The notes under the pieces were generated by a model. That model was not told the origin of the DNA. It made no database searches and was given only the letters and a program-made list of their open reading frames with translations. From contig PHSQ01000005.1 of assembly GCA_002862095.1 (NCBI GenBank), positions 62,001 through 126,000 of the forward strand: 64,000 nucleotides of DNA. Direction: 5' to 3'. Source of the DNA: Methylocystis sp. KS32 (GTDB lineage Bacteria; Pseudomonadota; Alphaproteobacteria; Rhizobiales; Beijerinckiaceae). The translations under genes and the position numbers were made by a program. This document shows positions 35,624 to 43,643 of this stretch, piece after piece. Each line of letters starts with the position of its first letter. Position 1 is the first letter of the stretch.

Positions 35624-37067
35624 AATTTACGAGGCGCTGCGTCGACACGCCTCGAAACAGGGCGACAAGCCGGCTTTCTGCGACGCCGCCGGCGACGTTT
35701 CACGCAGCGAAATTCTCGGTCGCGCGAGCGCGCTTTATCGGAGCCTTCCTGCCGGCGCGAACAGGATCGGCCTTCTCTCGGCGAATAGCGTCGATTGGGC
35801 GGTCGCGCAAATCATGGGCGGCGTCTCGGGCAAGACCGTCGCGCCTCTTCCGCCCTTCTTCAGTTCCGAGCAACTCGGCCACATCGTTCGTGACGCCGGC
35901 GTTGAATTGATTCTTTGCAGCGACGCGCTCCGACCGCTGGCGGCCGCTTCTGGAGTAGCGACGGAGACAATCGCCTGTCGACAAAGAGCGGAGCCCATCG
36001 ACTTCATCGAGGGCTTCAAGCAGATCATTTACACTTCGGGCAGCACGGGGCGCCCGAAGGGCGTGAGGCTCGGAGGACGCCAAGTCTCGTGGTCGACGCT
36101 CGCCCTGGCGGAAGCCAGCGAAGCGAACGAAGAGGATTTCTATCTCTCGATCCTGCCTCTGCCGCTTCTGCTCGAAACGATTTCCGCGATCTTTCTTCCG
36201 CTGCTCGTCGGTGGTCGGACGCGTTTCGTCGCGGAAAGCGCAAACGTCTTCGGCGGCGGCGCGCTACCCGACATCGCCGCCTTGTTCGAAAGCGAGCGGC
36301 CGACGAGCAGCGTTTTGGCTCCGCAATTGCTTGGGCTTTGGGCGCGGCGACTCATGGCTTCGGGCCGACGCGCTCCCGACTCGCTTCGTTTCGTCGCGGT
36401 GGGCGGCGCGCCAACGCCTGCCGCGCTGATCGAAGCGGCTTGGGCGGTCGGCATTCCGGTCTACGAGGGCTACGGCCTTTCCGAATGCTGTTCGGTGGTG
36501 GCGCTCAATCGACCGGGAGCCCGCAAGACGGGAACGGTGGGACGCCCTCTGCCGGGCCTGAGAGTTAGGCTCGAGGAGGGTGAGATTGTCGTCGAAGGGC
36601 CTTCCGTCATGGAAGGCTATCTCGGCGGACCCGACGCAGAGGCGACATGGCGCACCGGAGACCTCGGGACGCTCGACGCCGAAGGCTATCTGACCGTACA
36701 GGGGCGAAAGGACAATCTGCTCGTCACCTCTCTCGGCCGCAATGTCAGTCCTGAATGGATCGAGACGATGCTCCTCGCTGATCCTCGCATCAGCCATTGC
36801 ATGGTGTTCGGTTATGCCGCGCCGCATCTCACCGCGCTGATCGCGCCCTCCGAAGCCGGAACCGAATGGTTCGCCAACGCCCGACCGGACGACACGCTCG
36901 AATTGATTTCGCAGCTTTGCGCCAAGGCGCCAGACTACGCCATTCCGCGGGACGCGGTTGTGGCGCCGATGCGGCGACTGGCTGGACTGGGCTTGCTGAC
37001 GCCGAATGGGCGGTTCCGTCGCAAGGCGGCGGCAGCTCATTTTGGGGGCGATGGGGCGCGGGTTTGA
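35616..37067 (+). CDS. AMP-binding (ANL) enzyme with unusual C-terminal lysine motif
   Basis: The 483-residue acyl-activating-enzyme relative is shorter than long-chain acyl-CoA synthetases. The phosphate-binding loop IIYTSGSTGRPKGVRL is intact at residues ~137-152. YEGYGLSECCSVVALN, WRTGDLGTLDAEGYL and GRKDNLLVTSLGRNVSPEW are the next core motifs. At the C terminus, where adenylating enzymes carry a catalytic Lys, the sequence reads LLTPNGRFRRKA, with Arg466 at the expected Lys position. Activity may therefore be altered, for example using a pre-formed acyl-adenylate or acyl-CoA, or the alignment is offset. The ATG at 35616 starts the family N terminus and overlaps the previous gene. The substrate is unknown. 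Confidence 0.85.
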   Translation: MREIYEALRRHASKQGDKPAFCDAAGDVSRSEILGRASALYRSLPAGANRIGLLSANSVDWAVAQIMGGVSGKTVAPLPPFFSSEQLGHIVRDAGVELILCSDALRPLAAASGVATETIACRQRAEPIDFIEGFKQIIYTSGSTGRPKGVRLGGRQVSWSTLALAEASEANEEDFYLSILPLPLLLETISAIFLPLLVGGRTRFVAESANVFGGGALPDIAALFESERPTSSVLAPQLLGLWARRLMASGRRAPDSLRFVAVGGAPTPAALIEAAWAVGIPVYEGYGLSECCSVVALNRPGARKTGTVGRPLPGLRVRLEEGEIVVEGPSVMEGYLGGPDAEATWRTGDLGTLDAEGYLTVQGRKDNLLVTSLGRNVSPEWIETMLLADPRISHCMVFGYAAPHLTALIAPSEAGTEWFANARPDDTLELISQLCAKAPDYAIPRDAVVAPMRRLAGLGLLTPNGRFRRKAAAAHFGGDGARV

Positions 37068-37130
37068 CATGGCTCGCAGCACGATATACTCGGCTTTGGT
37101 GGTCGCGCCGGGCCTGGAGGCCGAAGGAAA

Positions 37131-37805
37131 ATGAGTTTCTACGACGAACTTATCGCGCGGACCTTGGACGAACGGGAAGAGTTTCAAGAGATACCCATCA
37201 TTCGCGGGACGCTCGGCGGGGGCGCGGTGACGCGCTCGATGTATGTGGATTTTCTGACGCAGGCCTATCATCACGTAAAGCACACCTTTTCGCTGCTGGC
37301 GCTGGCGGCGTCGCGCACGACGGAACCATGCTATCAGAAGGCGTTGCTCTCCTACATGAACGAGGAGCGCGGGCACGACGAGTGGATCCTCGAAGACATC
37401 CGCGCGATTGGCGGCGACGCCACGGGCGTCCGCGAAGGGCGGCCAGGCCCGGCCTGCGAACTCATGGTCGCCTACAGCTATTTCGCGATCGAGCGCGTCA
37501 GTCCTTTCGCTTTGCTCGGGAGCGTTCACGTTCTTGAAGGCATGTCGGTCGCTTTCGCCCAAGGCGCGGCGAGCGCGATTAAGGCCGGGCTCGGCCTGCG
37601 GCAGGAGGAAGGCTTCTCCTATTTGCGTTCGCACGGCGCGCTCGACGTCGAGCACGTCGCGTTTTTTCAGGCGCTCGTGAACGAGATCGCCGACGAGAAA
37701 ATTCGCGAGATCATCATCCACAGCTCAAAGATGTTCTATAAGCTTTATGGCGACATCTTCCGCGAGCTTGGGATTCGTCACGGAGTCGTAGCACATGCGG
37801 CTTGA
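37131..37805 (+). CDS. Heme-oxygenase-like diiron oxidase/oxygenase (HDO; TenA/PqqC fold)
   Basis: The 224-residue all-helical protein belongs to the iron-containing redox enzyme group with the heme-oxygenase fold. A full set of metal-ligand candidates is present: Glu79-x2-His82 (NEERGHDEW), Glu136 (HVLEGMS), and His168-x3-Asp172-x2-His175 (SHGALDVEHVAFF). This matches the E-x2-H ... E ... H-x3-D-x2-H layout of characterised HDO enzymes such as the fatty-acid decarboxylase UndA and the N-oxygenase domain of SznF. It is thus likely an O2-using diiron enzyme and not a thiaminase. The reaction cannot be told from sequence. It lies between the AMP-binding enzyme (63-base gap) and an SDR whose start overlaps its stop by 11 bases. 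Confidence 0.85.
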   Translation: MSFYDELIARTLDEREEFQEIPIIRGTLGGGAVTRSMYVDFLTQAYHHVKHTFSLLALAASRTTEPCYQKALLSYMNEERGHDEWILEDIRAIGGDATGVREGRPGPACELMVAYSYFAIERVSPFALLGSVHVLEGMSVAFAQGAASAIKAGLGLRQEEGFSYLRSHGALDVEHVAFFQALVNEIADEKIREIIIHSSKMFYKLYGDIFRELGIRHGVVAHAA

Positions 37806-38577
37806 GGGAAAATTCGCGCTCGTCACCGGCGCGGGCTCCGGCATAGGCCGGGCCTTGGCTGTCGAGGCCTCCAAGCGCGGCATGACGCTCGCGCTGTGCG
37901 GCCGCAGGGCCGACGCGCTCGCGGCGACGCTCGCGCTGCTCGACGCCTCGAAGGCCAACATCGCCATTCCGGCCGACGTGACCCGGTCGCAGGACCGAGC
38001 GGCGATCGTCGCGCGCCTGAAGGAAAATTGGGGCCGGCTCGACGTGCTCGTCAACAACGCCGGCGTCGTCAACGGCGGCGCTCTCGAACAGGAAGAGGAC
38101 GCGGCGATCGAGCGATTAGTCGCGACCAACGTCACGGCGCCCATCGCCCTGACCCGCGATTTGCTTCCTTTACTCCTCGTTGCGCCGCCGTCGCGGGTGG
38201 TCAATATCGGCTCGATGTTCGGCGACATCCCGTTTCCGCTTTTTTCGGCCTATTCCGCGACGAAATTCGCGCTACGCGGCTTTTCCGACGCGCTGCGGCG
38301 CGAGTTCGGGGATCGCGGCGTCGGGGTGACCTACGCCGCTCCCCGCGCGACCAGGACGGAGGCCGCCGACGCCCTGGAACAGCTAATCGCCGCGATGACG
38401 CCTAGTCTCGACGAACCCGCGGCCGTCGCCGTTCAAATCTGGAGCGCCGTTGAGAAGGACGCAACGAGCGTCTATCCGCCGGGAGCCGAGCGCTTCTTCG
38501 TCCTGCTGCAGCGGCTGTTTCCGTCCCTCGTCGACTCCGCCGTCCGCAAGCAAATGGCCAAGCACATCGCCGGTTGA
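37795..38577 (+). CDS. Short-chain dehydrogenase/reductase
   Basis: The 260-residue classical SDR has the cofactor motif TGAGSGIG at residues 11-18, LVNNAGVV, and the catalytic Tyr153-x3-Lys157 in FSAYSATKFALRG, with Ser in VVNIGSMFG. ALCGRRADAL with Arg after the second strand suggests NADP preference. The C-terminal ~60 residues (EKDATSVYPPGAERFFVLLQ and RLFPSLVD) form a hydrophobic extension seen in SDRs that act on lipid-like substrates. It overlaps the HDO gene by 11 bases. A reduction of a keto or aldehyde intermediate made by its operon partners is the likely role. Confidence 0.9.
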   Translation: MRLEGKFALVTGAGSGIGRALAVEASKRGMTLALCGRRADALAATLALLDASKANIAIPADVTRSQDRAAIVARLKENWGRLDVLVNNAGVVNGGALEQEEDAAIERLVATNVTAPIALTRDLLPLLLVAPPSRVVNIGSMFGDIPFPLFSAYSATKFALRGFSDALRREFGDRGVGVTYAAPRATRTEAADALEQLIAAMTPSLDEPAAVAVQIWSAVEKDATSVYPPGAERFFVLLQRLFPSLVDSAVRKQMAKHIAG

Positions 38578-38620
38578 GCTCATCTCTCCAGGCAAAGTCA
38601 CGATCAATCAGGAGACAGTA

Positions 38621-39316
38621 ATGTCGAAATTCAAATCTCTTTGCGCGCGCCTTTGTCTTGCCGCCTCGCTGCTCTTGGCGAGCGGCCTCGCCGCCCAAGC
38701 CGCCGCCGCGAACTACGACCCGGACGCCTTGAAGCTCGCCCTGGCGTGGGAAAAGATCAAATTCAATGTCGAAGATCCGGCCGAACAGCTCAAGCAGATG
38801 GACGCGCTCGGCGAACGCGCCGATGCGCTCGCCGAGCAGCGTCCGGATGCGACGGAGGTCGTGATTTGGGACGGCATCATCGCGAGCGAGCGCGCCTCCA
38901 TGTACAACGAACAAGGCGGAATCACGGGGCCGGTCAAGGCCCTGCAATTCGCGACGCGCGCCCGCGACACGCTCGACCGGATGGAGAAGAAGGACCCCAA
39001 GGCCTTCGAGGCTGGCGCGCCGACGAGCCTTGGCGTGCTGTATTATCGCGTGCCCGGCTTCCCGATGGGATTCGGCGACAAGAAAAAGGCGCGCCACTAC
39101 CTCGAAGAGGCGGTCCACAACGCCCCCAATGGTCTCGATGCGCATTATTTCTACGCCGACTTCCTGCAAGAGCAGGGCGAATACGCCAAGTCGGCCGAGG
39201 TTTTGAAGCAGGCGCTCACCCTGCCGGCCCATCCCGAGCGCCCGATCTGGGACAAGAACCGTCGTATTGTAATTCAGGAACTTCTTGAGAAGGTTCAGAG
39301 CAAGGCCGCGAAGTAG
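38621..39316 (+). CDS. Exported TPR protein, TatT-like
   Basis: The 231-residue protein has a signal peptide (LCLAASLLLASGLAAQAAA). Helical repeat units follow, with TPR character near the end: DKKKARHYLEEAVHNAPNGL and KSAEVLKQALTLPAHPERPI. The TSLGVLYYRVPGFPMGFGDK stretch resembles TatT, the T-component associated with some TRAP transporters, but no TRAP permease is nearby. CAGGAG lies 7 bases before the ATG. It sits inside the 11-gene operon. A periplasmic binding or scaffolding role for the product is an inference. Confidence 0.75.
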   Translation: MSKFKSLCARLCLAASLLLASGLAAQAAAANYDPDALKLALAWEKIKFNVEDPAEQLKQMDALGERADALAEQRPDATEVVIWDGIIASERASMYNEQGGITGPVKALQFATRARDTLDRMEKKDPKAFEAGAPTSLGVLYYRVPGFPMGFGDKKKARHYLEEAVHNAPNGLDAHYFYADFLQEQGEYAKSAEVLKQALTLPAHPERPIWDKNRRIVIQELLEKVQSKAAK

Positions 39317-39333
39317 CCCACGCCCGCCACGAC

Positions 39334-39990
39334 GTGACTTCGGCCGCGAACAAGCTATGGGGCGCTGTCGGTCGCCAGTTCCGGCAGCCGGAGGGGCTTG
39401 GCGGCCGAATCATGGGCCGAGTCATGGAGGCGATCAATCGGGCGCCTAATCGGGAGGCGATCGCGGCGCTGGCGATCGCGCCCGCCGATGTGGTGGTCGA
39501 ACTCGGGTTCGGGCCTGGCCGCGCCATCGAGGCTCTGGCGGAATGCGCGCCGCTTGGACGGATTTACGGTGTCGATCCCTCGACCGAAATGTTCGCTGTC
39601 GCCTCCCGTCGCAACCATCATTCGATCGACTCCGGGCGCGTCACCTTGATGCGGGGCCACATTCAGGATCTCCGGCTGAAGGCGGAGTCGGTCGATAAGA
39701 TTCTCGGCGTCAACGTCGTCTATTTCCTCGACGAGGGAGGCGGTGAGTTGCGAGAGGCGCGGCGGCTCCTGAAGCCCGGCGGCAAGCTGGCGCTTTACGC
39801 GACCGACAAATCCACCATGCGGCGATGGAAATTCGCGGGGGCCGAGACGCATCGACTTTATGGAGCGCAGGATCTGCGTCTTCTGCTCGTCCGCGCAGGC
39901 TTCCGTCCCGAGGAGATCGCGATCCAGGAAGTCGCAATCGCTTTTGGCGTCGCCGGCCTGGTCGCCGCGGCGACCAGGGGAGCACAGTAG
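39334..39990 (+). CDS. Class I SAM-dependent methyltransferase
   Basis: The 218-residue protein has the SAM-binding Rossmann motif VVELGFGPGRAIEAL, acidic GVDPSTEMF at the end of strand 2, RGHIQDLRLKAESVDKILGV, and RRLLKPGGKLALYA as motif post-II. It starts at a GTG 17 bases after the TPR gene, without a clear ribosome site. Translational coupling is therefore probable. The acceptor (O-, C- or N-atom of the pathway product) is unknown. Confidence 0.88.
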   Translation: MTSAANKLWGAVGRQFRQPEGLGGRIMGRVMEAINRAPNREAIAALAIAPADVVVELGFGPGRAIEALAECAPLGRIYGVDPSTEMFAVASRRNHHSIDSGRVTLMRGHIQDLRLKAESVDKILGVNVVYFLDEGGGELREARRLLKPGGKLALYATDKSTMRRWKFAGAETHRLYGAQDLRLLLVRAGFRPEEIAIQEVAIAFGVAGLVAAATRGAQ

Positions 39991-40082
39991 AACGTTCGAG
40001 ACGCGCGTTGCGCGGGAGCCTTGGAACGACTAGGGAGAGCGCGGCCGGTCATGGACGCCCGCGGACGCTGGAGGAGACGTTA

Positions 40083-41441
40083 ATGTTACAGAAGGTGCAG
40101 GGCGCCGCGGAGGGCTACGAGCGTTACGTCAATCCGCAATGGGCGCGCTTGCTCGACATCATGCAAATGAACGTCGAGTACGAACGCTGCGAAGGCGCCG
40201 AACTCCATACCGCCGACGGTCGGCGTATCCTCGATTTCAATTCGGGTTACTGCGTTCATAACATCGGCCACAACCATCCGCGCCTTGTCGCCGCGTTGAA
40301 GCAAGAGTTGGATCAACTCGGTCCGGCCATGCTGCAATCCCATGTCTCGGGCCTCGCCGGACAGCTTGCCGAAAAACTCTGCGCGAAAGCTGGGGGACGT
40401 GTGACCAAGGCGTTCTTCGCCTGCTCCGGCAGCGAGGGCGTCGAGACCGTGATCAAATTCGCGCGCGCCCACACCGGGCGTCCGGGCATTCTCTATGCTG
40501 CGAACGGCTTCCACGGATTGACCTGCGGCGCGCTGTCCTTGATGTCGAACGGGTTCTGGAAGGACGGGTTCGGTCCGCTGCTGCCCGAAACCGAGTCGAC
40601 GCCCTTCGGCGACCTCGCCGATCTCAATGAAAAACTCGCGACAAAGCGTTTCGCGGCCTTCGTGTTGGAGCCCGTTCAAGGTGAAAGCGGCGTGCGCGCG
40701 CCCCCGCGCGGCTATCTCGAAAAAGCTCAGGAGCTTTGCCGCCGGCACGGCACGCTCTTCGCGCTCGACGAAGTTCAGACCGGCTTCCACCGAACCGGAC
40801 CTTTTCTCGCCGCCCATCGCTATGGCGTCGAGCCGGACATGGTCGTCCTCGCCAAGGCGATCAGTGGCGGATTGATCCCCTGCAGCGCCGTGCTGATGAC
40901 GGACGAGATCTGCCATTCGGTCTATAGCTCGCTAAAACGTGCCTTCGTCCACACCAGCACCTACAGCGAGAACAGCCTTGCGATGCGCGCGGGACTGACC
41001 ACGCTGGACATTCTGGCGGACGAGGGACTCGGCGAACGCGCCGAGGCGCAAGGCGAAAAGCTTCGCGCCAAGCTCAAAGAGCGTCTTGCCAGTTATGAGA
41101 TGGTCGCCGACATTCGCGGTCTTGGCCTGCTCTGCGCGATCGAATTCAAGCCGCCCCGCTCGCTTTTGCTCAGAGCGCCTTTCGAATCTTTCAAAGCGAT
41201 TCATCCCGGCCTGTTCGGGCAGGTGGTGGTCATGCGCTTGTTCCGCGACCACGGCGTTTTGAGCCAGATTTGCGGCAACGACTTCCTGAGCCTCAAAGCA
41301 GCGCCGCCGCTCGTCGTCACCGACGCGCAGATCGACCACTATGTCGCCGCCATCGAGTCTGTCGTCGCCGAAATGCACGCCTCGCCCGGCTTCTGGACCG
41401 AGCCGCTTGGCATCGCGCGCCGCGTATTGGCGTCCATTTAG
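40083..41441 (+). CDS. Class III PLP-dependent aminotransferase
   Basis: The 452-residue fold-type I aminotransferase belongs to the ornithine/4-aminobutyrate group. It has GRRILDFNSGYCVHNIGHNH, AFFACSGSEGVETVIKFARA, VLEPVQGESGVRAPPRGYL, the cofactor-binding DEVQTGFHRTG, and the PLP lysine Lys258 in LAKAISGGLIPCSAVL. GGAGGAG sits 8 bases before the ATG. A longer open frame upstream was rejected because the family N terminus starts here. It follows the methyltransferase by 92 bases, the widest gap in the operon. It may aminate an aldehyde or ketone made by the pathway, or supply an amino-acid starter. Its C-terminal FWTEPLGIARRVL tail is longer than usual. Confidence 0.9.
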   Translation: MLQKVQGAAEGYERYVNPQWARLLDIMQMNVEYERCEGAELHTADGRRILDFNSGYCVHNIGHNHPRLVAALKQELDQLGPAMLQSHVSGLAGQLAEKLCAKAGGRVTKAFFACSGSEGVETVIKFARAHTGRPGILYAANGFHGLTCGALSLMSNGFWKDGFGPLLPETESTPFGDLADLNEKLATKRFAAFVLEPVQGESGVRAPPRGYLEKAQELCRRHGTLFALDEVQTGFHRTGPFLAAHRYGVEPDMVVLAKAISGGLIPCSAVLMTDEICHSVYSSLKRAFVHTSTYSENSLAMRAGLTTLDILADEGLGERAEAQGEKLRAKLKERLASYEMVADIRGLGLLCAIEFKPPRSLLLRAPFESFKAIHPGLFGQVVVMRLFRDHGVLSQICGNDFLSLKAAPPLVVTDAQIDHYVAAIESVVAEMHASPGFWTEPLGIARRVLASI

Positions 41442-41454
41442 GAAGGAATAAGCA

Positions 41455-42507
41455 TTGAGAATTAGCGGCGTCGGCAGCGCACTGCCGGAATTTCGTTATC
41501 CGCAGGAGACGCTGACGCAGGCGTTGAAGCTTTATTGGGGGGAGCGACTGGAGAACCCCGAGCAGTTCGAACGCTTGCACGCCCACATGAAGGTCGCGAC
41601 GCGGCATCTCGCATTTGCGATGCCGCGGTATCTCGACTTTCACGGCTTCGGCGACACCAACGCCGCCTGGTTCGAGGCCGCTCAGGAACTCGGCGAACGC
41701 GCGATCGACGCGGCGCTTGATCATGCCGGGCTTTCGCGGCGCGACCTGAACGCGTTGATCGTCGTCTCAGTCACAGGCGTCGCCAGCCCATCTCTCGACG
41801 CGCGGTTGATCAACCGGATGGACCTGCGCCCCGACATCAAGCGCACGCCGATCTTCGGCGTCGGCTGCGTCGGCGGCGCGCTCGGGCTTTCGAGAGCGGC
41901 CGATCATGTGCGCGCCTATCCCGAACACAACGCCGTGGTGCTCGCTGTCGAGACCTGCTCGCTCACGCTCGATCGCGAGGATTTTTCGACGGCGAATTTG
42001 ATCGCCACGGGGCTTTTCGGCGACGGAGCTGCGGCCGTCGTCGTTTCGGGCGGTCGCGCGGCGGCGGCGCGCGGCCCCGAAATCCTCGGCTCCAGCTCAG
42101 TGTTCTATCCGAACACCGAGGAAATCATGGGCTGGAATATTTCGGAGAAGGGCTTCAAAATAGTGTTGTCGCCGCAACTCATGGAGCTGATCCGGCGCAA
42201 TCTCGGCCCTGACGTCGACGCATTCCTCAGCAGCCATGGCCTGTCGGCCGCCGACATCGGCAGCTGGGTGATCCATAATGGCGGCCCTCGCGTTCTCGAG
42301 GCGATGCAGGACGCGCTCGGCCTCAAGCAGGGCGAGGCGCGGGTCTCCTGGGACAGTTTGAACCGCATCGGCAATCTCTCTTCCGCCTCGGTTCTGATGG
42401 TTCTGGAGGATACGCTGAAAGACCATCGGCCAAAGCCGGGGACGTTCGGCGTGCTGCTGGCCATGGGGCCGGGCTTCAGCTCTGAAATCATGCTGTTGCG
42501 ATGGTGA
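41455..42507 (+). CDS. Type III polyketide synthase
   Basis: The 350-residue chalcone-synthase-type enzyme would condense an acyl-CoA starter with malonyl-CoA units into an alkylpyrone, alkylresorcinol or related ring. The catalytic triad is readable as Cys138 (GVGCVGGALGL), His274 (WVIHNGGPRVLEAM) and Asn307 (NRIGNLSSASVL). The His-Asn spacing of 33 is identical to plant chalcone synthase. The C-terminal GVLLAMGPGFSSE motif is the family's GFGPG-type signature. TTG at 41455 was taken as start because AGGAAGG precedes it and the fold begins there. It is 13 bases after the aminotransferase and overlaps the FAD enzyme by 7 bases. Confidence 0.93.
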   Translation: MRISGVGSALPEFRYPQETLTQALKLYWGERLENPEQFERLHAHMKVATRHLAFAMPRYLDFHGFGDTNAAWFEAAQELGERAIDAALDHAGLSRRDLNALIVVSVTGVASPSLDARLINRMDLRPDIKRTPIFGVGCVGGALGLSRAADHVRAYPEHNAVVLAVETCSLTLDREDFSTANLIATGLFGDGAAAVVVSGGRAAAARGPEILGSSSVFYPNTEEIMGWNISEKGFKIVLSPQLMELIRRNLGPDVDAFLSSHGLSAADIGSWVIHNGGPRVLEAMQDALGLKQGEARVSWDSLNRIGNLSSASVLMVLEDTLKDHRPKPGTFGVLLAMGPGFSSEIMLLRW

Positions 42508-43643
42508 GCGTGGCGCAAACGGACGTGGTTGTGATCGGCGGCGGCCCCGCCGGCCTCGCCGCCGCCATCGCCGCCCGCCGCGCCGGCTTCGAGGTCTGCG
42601 TCTTGGACCGCGGCGCGCCGCCGATCGACAAGGCCTGCGGCGAAGGCTTGATGCCCGACGGAATAGAGGCTCTGCGCGCGCTTGGCGTCTTGCTGGACGG
42701 AGGGGGCGCGTTCTTTCACGGCATCCGTTTCGCGGACGAGCGCCATGTGGCGGAGGCGTCCTTCTCGGCGCAAGCCGGTCTGGGCGTCCGTCGCACGCAT
42801 TTACATCAAATGCTCGTCGATCACGCGGAAGCTGCCGGGGTTCGAACTCTCTGGCGCACGAAAGCGACCGCGATCGAGAACGACGGCGTGCGGCACGAAG
42901 GAGGCCTTTTGTCTTGCCGGCGAATCGTCGGCGCGGACGGCGTCAATTCCAGCGTGCGGCGTTGGGCGGGCCTGGAGCCGAGAGGAAAGGGCGGCCGGCG
43001 CCTCGGCCTGCGTCGGCATTTTCGCGTGAAGCCTTGGACGGATTTCGTCGAGGTCCATTGGGGGAAAGGCGAGCAGGCCTATGTTACGCCGGTTAGCCCC
43101 GACGAGATTGGCGTCGCTTTGCTCGGCAGGGCCGAAGTGCTTGGTTTCTCCGATCTGGCGACGCGCTTCCCCCGTCTTGGCGAAAGATTGAAGAACGCGG
43201 AGCCGACAAGCGAATTGCGCGGCGCGCCGACCGGAACGCTACGGTTGCGCCGCGTAACGCGCGGGAATCTGGCCCTGGTCGGCGACGCCTCGGCCGCGAT
43301 CGACGCCATCAGCGGCGACGGCCTCGCGCTGGCCTTTCGTCAGGCTGTCGTATTAGGAGAAGCGTTGCGCCTCGGCGATCTCGCGCATTACGAGGCGCGG
43401 CATCGCCAAATTTGCCGCGCCCCTTTTCTGATGGCGCGTCTGCTGCTGCTGCTGGATCGTCACGACGGCTTGCGTAAACGCGCTCTACAGGCTTTGGCGG
43501 CTCGCCCCGAGATTTTTAGCGGACTCCTCGCGGCTCATGTCGGAGAAAGGCATCCGGCCGCCGCCTCGCTGGATATCCTGGCGCTTGGCGGGCGACTGCT
43601 CGCTCAAGCGACGGCGGCGCGACTGGGAAACGTCGTCCCATGA
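42501..43643 (+). CDS. FAD-dependent oxidoreductase (group A monooxygenase / geranylgeranyl-reductase-like)
   Basis: The 380-residue flavoprotein has the dinucleotide motif VVVIGGGPAGLAAA at residues 9-22, the second motif IVGADGVNSSVR, and LALVGDASAAIDAISGDGLA for FAD ribityl binding. It carries the KACGEGLMPDGIEAL block typical of geranylgeranyl-reductase/UbiH-like proteins. Flavoenzymes of this kind often accompany type III PKS genes and hydroxylate the ring to a quinone-type product. That function is inferred here. Overlaps of 7 bases with the PKS and 4 bases with the permease tie the three together. Confidence 0.9.
   Translation: MVSVAQTDVVVIGGGPAGLAAAIAARRAGFEVCVLDRGAPPIDKACGEGLMPDGIEALRALGVLLDGGGAFFHGIRFADERHVAEASFSAQAGLGVRRTHLHQMLVDHAEAAGVRTLWRTKATAIENDGVRHEGGLLSCRRIVGADGVNSSVRRWAGLEPRGKGGRRLGLRRHFRVKPWTDFVEVHWGKGEQAYVTPVSPDEIGVALLGRAEVLGFSDLATRFPRLGERLKNAEPTSELRGAPTGTLRLRRVTRGNLALVGDASAAIDAISGDGLALAFRQAVVLGEALRLGDLAHYEARHRQICRAPFLMARLLLLLDRHDGLRKRALQALAARPEIFSGLLAAHVGERHPAAASLDILALGGRLLAQATAARLGNVVP

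Noticed and set aside
36264-37721. Long minus-strand frame (485 codons) across the AMP-binding and HDO genes
   Set aside because: It would conflict with two well-supported overlapping operon genes and shows no motif.
37131-37805. Naming the HDO gene tenA, pqqC or undA
   Set aside because: The metal-ligand pattern supports the HDO superfamily, but nothing in the sequence fixes the substrate, and no thiamine, PQQ or alkene pathway genes adjoin it.
40083-41441. Assigning the class III aminotransferase as HpnO (aminobacteriohopanetriol synthesis)
   Set aside because: It has similar size and class, but no other hopanoid genes are present and no subfamily signature was recognised.
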